From: Perkinsus olseni
Taxonomy: Eukaryota; Perkinsozoa; Perkinsida; Perkinsidae
Direction of reading: 5' to 3'
Assembly: GCA_013115135.1 (NCBI GenBank)
Contig: JABANP010000705.1
Coordinates: forward strand, 1-21,424
Length of the DNA stretch: 21,424 bases
The number at the start of each line of letters is the position of its first letter. Position 1 is the first letter of the stretch. A program made the translations under genes and the position numbers. The notes below the pieces were generated by a model. That model worked only from the letters and a program-made list of their open reading frames with translations. It was not told where the DNA came from and did not search any database. Below, one piece after another: positions 10,691 to 18,000 of this stretch.

Positions 10691-10736
10691 GGTTGAGCGG
10701 TCAGGCTGTCTAGCGAGAGGTCGTGGGTTCGAATCT
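10691..10736 (+). pseudogene. tRNA-like fragment with A- and B-box-like words
   Basis: GGTTGAGCGGTCAGG (10691-10705) resembles the A box of Leu/Ser-type tRNAs (GCCGAGCGGTC), and GGTTCGAATCT (10726-10736) is a good B box preceded by gaggtcgtg. Only about 20 nt separate them, too short for a full tRNA body. This is a truncated tRNA or tRNA-derived repeat. Confidence 0.4.
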
Positions 10737-10915
10737 GCCATCATTCAGGTTCGCAGAAATGGTCTGACCCAACTGCACCGTTGCAACGAATTCTAGTTCC
10801 CTGTACGATTGCATTCACCAGCCAGTTTCTCGCTGTACAGTAGCGTTTCTTTTAATCTGTTTCGAGTTAGAGTCGACCTGGCGAAGTGATCTAAGCCACT
10901 TCCTCAGATGTATTC

Positions 10916-11476
10916 ATGACTTTTGTTTTATGTCATGCTCACGTTCCTGCCAGAGTATTCATCCGGCCGCTGTGGCTGAGGCAAGTGGCCCGGTACTCGA
11001 CTAAGAAAGGAGCGTCGGATAGTGAGTGGAAAGATCGGCTGTTGTCTTGGACGGCGAAGACATTTTCGGTATCGGAATTTCCGCAAAGTTTAGACGGGAG
11101 CCTTTCGTTCGTGTGGAGATGGCCGAGCCATGCCGTATTTTACAGGGTTGATGCATCTTCATCGCTGCTGCGAATCGGGATCGGTTCGCCCGAGGTTTTT
11201 AACTTGGTTGAAGAAATCGAGAAAGCCGATATAGTGGTTCCTTCGAATCGGACGACCTTGGTTCTCTTTCGTATTGCAGGTGGCGATTGGCGGTACAATC
11301 CCGACGTTAACGCCACAGTGCCTTACGACTATAAATCTGCATGGGAGTTGAAACAGGATGTGTGGAAGCGAGAACAGAGATCGAAAATCATCGATGAGAA
11401 ATTAGGCAGCTCGTCGAGGGTGATGGAGGTGGTAACGGGGAGGGGATGGCGCTGGCGACGAGATCGAATTGCCTGA
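10916..11476 (+). CDS. Hypothetical 186-aa protein, likely mitochondrial, single exon
   Basis: This uninterrupted frame starts at the ATG at 10916. The N-terminus (about 1-32) is rich in Arg, hydroxyl and hydrophobic residues without acidic residues (PARVFIRPLWLRQVARYSTK). That is typical of a mitochondrial presequence, with a plausible cleavage region around RYST. The remainder mixes predicted strands (FVWRWPSHAVFYRVD, TTLVLFRIAGGDW) and a charged helix (AWELKQDVWKREQRSKIIDE), ending in a basic tail (GRGWRWRRDRIA). There is no transmembrane segment. I do not recognise the family. The plus-strand orientation matches SURF1 and the PI4K downstream, but there is no evidence of a functional link. 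Confidence 0.68.
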   Translation: MTFVLCHAHVPARVFIRPLWLRQVARYSTKKGASDSEWKDRLLSWTAKTFSVSEFPQSLDGSLSFVWRWPSHAVFYRVDASSSLLRIGIGSPEVFNLVEEIEKADIVVPSNRTTLVLFRIAGGDWRYNPDVNATVPYDYKSAWELKQDVWKREQRSKIIDEKLGSSSRVMEVVTGRGWRWRRDRIA

Positions 11477-12058
11477 TCATCGCCTTAAGCGGGAATCGCT
11501 TTAGTTGGAAAGCTCACTGCTTCGCGTCTTGTGCCGTGAATGGAAGCACTTTATGTGTTTTTCGCCTCTTGGATTTCTCGTGGCCGAGAATGACTGATGA
11601 AAATGGATAATGTCGCTGCTTCGCCTTCTGCGTCGTGAATGGAGACGCTCGATGTGTTTCAAGCCTCCTGAACTCCTCATGGCGCGGATTTCTCGTGGCC
11701 GATGATGACTGGTGAAGACGGATGGTGTATTATTGTGAGCAAGACGACAAGTTGTAGTCAGTGTAATATTGTTGAGAGTTGCCGAATAAAGCTTTGATGT
11801 CGCCCATACTGCGGTTGCCTCTTCATATGGGTGAAGGCTCATGCGTTTCAAGCCGGGTGTAATATCGATTTGTAAAGTGCTAATTTTGTCGGAATATCAT
11901 GCGTGCCTGATTTCCTGAACTTCCATCGCTTCTGATTTTGCGGTCATGTGGATTTTTTTCTGAGATGGCTGATTACTTTGTAAAATACGGGGCAGAAATT
12001 CTAATTTTGACCAAAAATTTTTTTCGAACGGTTCCGTGGGAGTAGCGGTTGAAGTTAG
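11477..12058. other. Spacer, no gene seen
   Basis: This is the 3' flank of the 186-aa gene, leading to the first candidate exon at 12059. A phrase of about 35 nt recurs imperfectly at roughly 11517-11552 and 11616-11650 (cttcgcgtcttgtgccgtgaatgga and cttcgccttctgcgtcgtg, each followed by a tcgatgtgtttc/ttatgtgttttt-like word). A small diverged duplication is therefore present. No coding exon is supported on either strand. Confidence 0.35.
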
Positions 12059-12821
12059 TTGGCTCGGTTTGTTATTCACCGTGGTCGTCAGGCGAGCGAC
12101 GAGACATCAAATGAAGAATCTAAGTCGGTGGTGGCGAAAAACGAGCGGGAAGCGGACCTGAGTGATGAGAGGACTCTGGAAGGCATTAAGGATAGGATTA
12201 AAGGTGATACCAGGGAGGTCTAAACGGTGCGACGTGGTTTGCACTGGCAGGTCGTTGAGGCGCGTAAAGGGGGGAATTTTATTTACACAGACTTCTTGAA
12301 ATACATCGATCGGAGATTCTTCACGTGGCCTCGTAGCCCGCAAAGCCTGGAATCGCGCGCATTGAAAGTTAGTTACCAATTTAGCATAATTTGTTTAACT
12401 TTGGAGGTCGTGGGTGATCCCCACAGGTCGAGAGAGCGATTGGCAGCACCCGCTGGCTGAGCTGGAGCATTCGGAAATACCCGAAAATGGTGGATTGAGT
12501 GAGCGGAGCGAAGCACTGCCACCTACGTTGTATACTGAGTCTACTACTGGTAGTGACGGTTGGGATGGTACGATCATGAAATAAAAACGGATGGGAGGGT
12601 TTGGCCGGTCAGTAGGAGCATTCCGTTGTTAAACCGGTGGATGGGGATTCTATCCGAGCCATCAATTCTATGCCCGATAGGCCGACTGCGCAGCTCGGAG
12701 TTCTCTTCTAACTTTCTCCAACCTTTCTCCTCAGGTCAGGTTATCTATCCTGCCACGGAAGAGGACATAGAGATCCTATCCGAGGCGGATCATCGATATA
12801 TAGACCCGCACGAATGCGAGG
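12059..12821 (+). CDS. Candidate coding exons of unknown identity (5' of SURF1)
   Basis: Two plausible exons share phase. Exon P (12059-12203) follows GTTAG and encodes an acidic stretch including DETSNEESKSVVAKNERE and LSDERTLEGIKDRIKG. It ends at the donor GTGATA in phase 1. Exon Q (12735-12821) follows CTCCTCAG and encodes QVIYPATEEDIEILSEADH to PHECE. It ends at the donor GTAATA in phase 1. The end of Q is also phase-compatible with the SURF1 exon at 13100. They could thus be 5' exons of that gene or belong to a separate short gene. No start codon was located. The YPAT-E words recall the scavenger decapping enzyme DcpS, but its HIT motif is absent nearby, so I do not use that name. Confidence 0.33.
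12404..12422 (+). pseudogene. B-box-like tRNA remnant
   Basis: GAGGTCGTGGGTGATCCCC reads as a tRNA T-arm (consensus GAGGTCGTGGGTTCGATCCCC) that has lost two bases. It lies between candidate exons P and Q, so probably in an intron. No A box was found. Confidence 0.3.
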
Positions 12822-13099
12822 GTAATAGAGGGTGGGTAGGGGGGGGCGGGGTCGGGATGATTCTCTTCGGCGTGCGAGGAACCTATTTGGGAGGGTCAGC
12901 GATAGATCGAGCGCGTTCCCGAACTTCTCAAACTTGCGAGGGATTGTGGGTTATCTTTATCTTGGAATCTAGGGTTGACTCGCAAATTCTTAACGGCTGG
13001 CCAACTGATTTCTGAAAAATCGCTTGTTCGAAGGGTTGGAAATTTCTCGCGCGCCACGAAATTCTGACTCAGCGAGGTTCGAGGGTCTCCTCATTCTAG

Positions 13100-14255
13100 G
13101 TTCGGTGGTGATCCGCGTCGTACGTCTTTCCGACCCGGTGACGTCGCCAGTGAAAAGGGTGGTCAGAAATCGCCAGTACGGAATAAGAGGACACGAGAAA
13201 TATTTTATCGTTGGTTTTGCGACGATGTGCACTTGCCTGATATTCAGTTTTGGGATTTGGCAGTTGCGGCGGATGAAATTCAAGAAGGAAATTATTGAGA
13301 AGCGGCACGAACGGTTGAATATGCCGAGAATTGAAGTGAAAGGGTCGCCGTTTCCGTGGAATGAGAGCAATTTGGCGGACTACGAGTACCGGGTAGTGCA
13401 AGTTTCGGGAGTTTACGATCACTCTAAGGAAATATGGGTTGGACCGCGGCCGGCGCAGACTCCGTACGAGATGAAAAAACCGGGGTATTTGGTGGTAACT
13501 CCGCTCCGCTTGGCTGACGGCAGCACGATTTTGGTGAATCGAGGAATGCTGGCCTTTGAGTGGCTGGCTTCGACGGAAAAGAAAGAAACGAACGAATGGG
13601 TTACTGTGAGGGGAGTGCTGATTCCTGGAGAGTTGATGTCGTTTAAGAAGTCGATGATGAGATTGCGGAATAATCCAGCGGCGCGGCATTTCCGGTATTT
13701 GGTACCGGATGAGCTGGTGGAGTGTGTGGATGCGAGGAATCACACGGAGGCCGGATTGGCATTGATTAATGCGTATGATGTTAGGTAATAGGGCGGAGCG
13801 AAGCGATTTTTGTTTTGTGAGATTTTGTTGTAAGATAGATGAATGAATGGTCGGGACTAGTTGTTTGGGCGATGGCATTTCTACTTGAAATTTGAAATTT
13901 TCATTTCAAATTTTCGTTTTCGTTTCAAGTGCCATTTTCGAGGCTGGCGTTTTGAAAGACGATAAAGAGTTTTGTACGGAATTTCGCCGTCAAAACGCAT
14001 TCCAGTGAGGTTCTTTGGAAAGGAATTTGGTCCCCAGAGTAATGTTGGTATTGGTGCAGGCGGAGCGATGCGAAATATTTCTTATGAAATAGGTACGAGG
14101 ATGACCCATTGAATGCGAGGCGAGCCTTCAGGCCGCCGTTTGACGTTAAGAAGCGGCATGATTATATGGTCTTCTTCTGTGATGAACATGTCCATTTCAA
14201 TTACGCCATGCAGTGGTGCATTATGGGAACGATTATCTTTGTGGCCTCCCTGTAG
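13100..14255 (+). CDS. SURF1-family cytochrome c oxidase assembly factor (5' end unresolved)
   Basis: SURF1 is an inner mitochondrial membrane protein (yeast Shy1) that helps insert heme a / assemble Cox1 in complex IV. The main exon (13100-13784) follows CATTCTAG and encodes TM1 (13201-13266, YFIVGFATMCTC to FGIWQLRR). It then has YRVVQVSGVYDH, PGYLVVTPLRLADGST and LVNRG. The donor GTAATA at 13785 joins in phase to 14093-14255 (intron 308 nt). That exon supplies the C-terminal signature DEHVHFNYAMQW and TM2 (CIMGTIIFVASL), then stop. Both family hallmarks and both membrane spans are therefore present. Oddities: the usual NRGW is NRGM, and the exon contains no ATG before TM1. The presequence must be encoded upstream (possibly via 12735-12821 or an unrecognised exon). 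A B-box-like word (ggttcgagggtc, about 13075) precedes the acceptor. Confidence 0.88.
13877..13925. repeat. AT-rich inverted repeat in the SURF1 intron
   Basis: TTTGAAATTTTCATTTCAAA forms a short palindrome inside a longer tract of gaaatt/aatttc words (cttgaaatttg...ttcaagt). It lies in the 13785-14092 intron. It looks like a decayed hairpin or simple palindromic tract and no function is inferred. Confidence 0.4.
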
Positions 14256-14489
14256 TTTGTGGAGGTTAGCAGGTGGAGATGGTGACGTTTCTGTGGATGG
14301 GGGTGTTTGGTGGGATAATCGATCGGGTGATCGATTTGGTGGTGCGGGTAGAGAGGTCAGATTTGAATCGTGCTTGAATGCACGGAACTACGATGACACT
14401 ATTGAGAAGCTACTAGGTTCTTCTGCAATTTTTCGGTAAAATGTTGGAAATTTTGGATCATTTTCTGCCAGTTGTCTTCTTGCATTTAC

Positions 14490-14822
14490 ATGGTGTCCAA
14501 ACCGGAAACGGCCAATGAACGGCGGCCCGGTCTACACTCGGCAATCATCGCTGCAAATCGTGCGGCGAGAAATAATACTCGATGGAAACCGACTTGCTTC
14601 GCTCCGCTAAAAGCATGGATGGCAGGCTGCATACCGAAGCTGAAGCGGGGTGGTGAAGGTTCGAAGGCTCTGATGGACGTCGAGGTTGAGGATGAGGAGA
14701 GTAGTGATTCGGATGTGTGTGATGATTTGGCCGAGGGGGTTGAAAGGGAGGAATCTGATGTAATTTCGGGGCGCGCGAGAATTTCAGGGTCCTCTTTGGA
14801 AGGAAATGCTTGGGGGTGTTGA
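14490..14822 (+). CDS. Short ORF with CxAPLK...CIP motif, 110 aa; possible 5' exon
   Basis: Open frame from ATG 14490. The N-terminal half is basic (ERRPGLHSAIIAANRAARN). The motif CFAPLKAWMAGCIP (residues 36-49, nt 14595-14636) follows, then a basic patch and a strongly acidic, Ser-rich tail (DVEVEDEESSDSDVCDDLAE). The same motif with different synonymous codons appears at 20395-20436, followed there too by basic then acidic/Ser sequence. The stop TGA (14820-14822) is contributed by the edge of a foldback repeat, so the frame may have been cut short by that insertion. It may also be an early exon of the PI4K gene, whose N-terminal region is often acidic and disordered. The product is otherwise unrecognised. 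Confidence 0.45.
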   Translation: MVSKPETANERRPGLHSAIIAANRAARNNTRWKPTCFAPLKAWMAGCIPKLKRGGEGSKALMDVEVEDEESSDSDVCDDLAEGVEREESDVISGRARISGSSLEGNAWGC

Positions 14823-14969
14823 ATAGACTCTCTCGACTGAGTTTCAAGACCGCTCCCAGGACTGAATTTGTAATTCCGAATTTCTCGACTGAGTTCAAGG
14901 GCCGTTCCAAGGACTGAATTTGTCGTGTGGAAGCAATTCTTGGAGCGATTTGGGAGGGAGTCTCTTTAG
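14817..14969. repeat. Foldback repeat, copy 4, with duplicated left arm
   Basis: The element starts gttgaatagact like copy 3. It carries two direct copies of the left arm (14828-14871 and 14880-14922). Both contain tctcgactgag, then ttcaag, a gctcc/gttcc word and aggactgaatttgt, at a period of about 51 nt. The inverted right arm lies at 14938-14969 (tcttggagcgatttgggagg). It sits between the CxAPLK ORF and the first resolved PI4K exon. Confidence 0.6.
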
Positions 14970-15074
14970 CGTCTGGACCATGCAGTTAGCTCAGATTCGA
15001 TTCTTGGTCTCTTGGCGCGAATGGGTGGCTGAAAAAATTCGTAGAATTTCGTGGCGAGCGGTAGTTTTTCTTAG

Positions 15075-18000
15075 ATGACCAACATATATTCTCACATGCG
15101 TTACCTCGACGATCTCGACCTAGGCCGAGGGAAAGATTTCCTGGCTGATGAGTTGTAATATATGGGCTGGGGAAAATCAAAGCTTCGCTCCGCTAAGAAT
15201 GGAGCTTGTCCTTTCGTTGTCGTGTCGGAATCGTCACGAGTGACACGCGAACTCACGGGAATCTTTTGCTCGTCCTGGCAAGTGGTGGGTTAACCTTGGA
15301 TTCCCCAGGTACAAGATGAAAATTGAGTGCATTGACTTCTATTTACCACAGTTTGTCTATGCGTCGTTGAAGAAGGAGGTAAGATCCTTTCCTGCGATGC
15401 TGGGTGGTATCTTCAGGTTGTCCTGGGCTTCTGAGAATCTTTCTGTGTTCAACCTCGAGTATCTTTGAGCGGCTGTGATTCTGGTGATTTTTCAGATCTC
15501 CCCGGAGCTTCAAGAATTCCTATTGAAGGAATCTTCGCAGTGGATGGGATTGGCAATTAAAATGCATTGGCTGTAAGGAGGGTGGTGCGTGCTGCTATCG
15601 AGGAGGTCCCAGGGTCGAATCCCGGTGGGGTTATTTTTAATGGATATAAATTTTCGCCGAGTCCAGTATTGGTGGTTCAATCGGAGGTTTTGCCTTTTGG
15701 AAATTCGCGTTAATCGCCTGACTCGAGTTCCCCAAAGACTGTTCGGGATTTTTTACGCACTAACAGGTATCAAGCGATTGTGGGTGATGGTGTCGCGGTG
15801 ACTGGTAGAGAGATGCATGTTGAAGCTGCGAGAATGATGAAGGCATGCGAGGAGGCAGTGCTGGCTGGTGACAAACCACTGAAGGATTGTAATGGGGCTG
15901 GGTTGAGGTCGCGGGTTCAATCCTGGCAAGGTCGCTTTTTATAGGGTTTTTTCGCCAAATGGAGTGCATTTGTTCCTTCTTGTTGTCAGCTCCTGACCGT
16001 TTTCCAGAACGAGCGATCGGTGAAATTGAGGCGCGCGGTCGCGCTCGGACACGATCAACGGCGAGCTTGAATAACACTAAACGGAGTTTCAAGAATGATG
16101 CGCGGAGAGGGAGGTCGGAGGGAGCGCTGGCTGGTAAGGAAAGCAAAACACTGCATGGGAAGTTTTTACTCGGGTGAAAAATCTCGGGAAAATCTGATAA
16201 TACTTTTGCGATAGTATATTTCTTGGGGACTACGGCAAATGGACCGTGGGCACGGACGCCATACCGACGAGCCGCAAATTTGCCGTCGTCTGAGGTCCTC
16301 CAGCGCCGTACTCTTAGAAAAAATTTTTCGCCTAGATTGTCTTCCAGGCAATTTTTTAGACGATCCTGTCTGTTGCTGTGAATCACCCTTGTATTTAATA
16401 TACATCGTAATGCAGATTTCCCACGGACCTTAACATGTTCTTCTACAATAACAGCTAGCTGCTGGCTGGCTCGTAGCGAGACTCTTGGGCTCAAAGACTC
16501 TGAATGCAATGATGTATGGGTTCGATGTGGCTCTGTCGCCACATTGTGACCGGTGTCATTTGTGGGTTACCTAAGCTTTACGCGGTCCCATCATCAGTGG
16601 AACAGCTGTCAGCTGGAGCACAGCGGAACAACCCTCATTTATATGTGGAGCGTACCGCAACGAGTGGGCTGAAGATACCCTCGAGCAGGGTGAGCCGCAC
16701 TTGGGAATGGTTTCTCTCAGAGGCCAAGAACATCATCAGCTACACCTGAGGCCAATGCTATTCCTCACCGGCCCCCCACGTATCAAAACCCCTGCGGTCA
16801 ACCGTGTTCTCAGCCCGCATGGTCTACAACTTTCTCTTAAGAGATACTGTCGTAGTATCTCTTAAGAGATACTTTCTATTTATCACAGAGCCACTATGTG
16901 AGCTTCCCTGCTCGCTTCGAGGACGGTTTTCCAGGCAGCGACATGCTGCGCTCATGGCCGTATGATGTCATCATGCCCACGTAACGTGGGCCACGTTGAC
17001 TAAACAGTGTTTGGTAAACACCATGGCGGGCAGAGTGGTCGTGAGACCGTTGCCTTTTATTTGAACGCATTAAACAGCGATGTCGTGGATTACAGGTTGA
17101 AGCGACAACTTCTCATGTTCCAGTTTCAAAGATACATGTTTAACACTGTCACTGGCGCTGCGAGGTCTGCTAAGTTGTCGCAGATGAGTAACCCTCTGGC
17201 CGAGAAGCCAATGAGGCGATAGTATTGGTGGCGCAGACTATACGGTCTCAGAGACGTGAAGAAGCAGTACGGTATTCCATCTCTATTTGTGACTCTGACA
17301 GCGTTGGAACGTTCGTTTCAAGTTGGAAATTCCAACGCCGCTGCAGATTCTGCGAAGCAGTACCGCACGCGTTGGACGGTATACTCAAGGGCATGGTGGT
17401 GTCATGCACGGCAATTTAAGAAAACTTCAGTCTAATGAGCGAGCATACATATACTGCTCACATCGATTTCCCTGTGTTGTTTGCGGGGCCACAGTTTGTG
17501 TGTTTGTTTGGGGGTGATGGGGTTGGTAAACGTCTCATTGAAAGCTACCATGTATATATTTCAATTCAGTTGGATGGAATCATAACATTGATTGATCATT
17601 CCTGCCGAGTGGCAATGGAATCAATAGAATCGACAGGAATGCGGAATTACGTGATTCGGTTCATTTGCTCAGTTCCTCATCCAGCACCGGTGACCTCGCC
17701 TCCGAACGCCCTGGAGGGAAGCGGGGAGGTCAGTGGCGGCAGGGAGCACCTCTGCTGCGTCGAGTGATGTGAGTGGACTGCGGCCATTGGAAAGGTTGCG
17801 GGTTCTATCCCGGGGGGCGAGAAATCGCGTTATTAATCGACTGGGGCATGTGAGTGCTGTATATAGTGATCTTGGGGACCCTCTGGTGGGCACAGAAAGC
17901 TTGGTGATCGAGGCAGAGGGCGCGGATGAACGGAATGGTTTTAGGAAGAATGATGCGATCGAGTCGGGCATGCTTGACGGGGAATCTCGCCGGGCGATGG

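Larger units (their letters stand above)
10121..10915. other. Spacer with foldback repeat and tRNA-like fragment
   Basis: This 795-bp stretch separates the 85-aa and 186-aa genes. It holds a foldback copy (10312-10406) and a B-box-bearing tRNA-like fragment (10691-10736). I see no other coding region. Confidence 0.45.
16134..17895 (+). other. 1.76-kb PI4K intron with hairpin and tRNA-like remnant
   Basis: The donor GTAAGG at 16134 and acceptor GGGCACAG at 17888-17895 join in phase 1. The neighbouring introns are only 117-194 nt, so this intron has probably received inserted DNA. It holds a perfect hairpin (16833-16869) and a B-box-like tRNA remnant (17770-17820). It also holds several unconvincing open frames, for example 17007-17222 and 17435-17767. 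The long open frame from 17733 extends the downstream exon backward, but the phase argues that the exon itself starts at 17896. Confidence 0.55.

Noticed and set aside
12735..12821. Possible scavenger decapping enzyme (DcpS) exon, from a YPATE word
   Set aside because: Only a few residues match, and the HIT-type histidine motif and other DcpS blocks were not found on this strand nearby.
13096..13878. 260-aa open frame on the minus strand opposite SURF1
   Set aside because: It is fully antisense to the conserved SURF1 exon. Its His/Pro/Arg-rich composition is what a shadow frame of G-rich coding sequence gives.
15760..16542. 260-aa open frame on the minus strand over PI4K exons
   Set aside because: It overlaps phase-matched plus-strand PI4K exons, has no recognisable domain and lacks start context.
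17733..17895. 5' extension of the PI4K exon back to 17733
   Set aside because: It would include a tRNA-like remnant and leaves no phase-compatible acceptor I could find. The acceptor at 17888-17895 joins the 16133 donor in phase.
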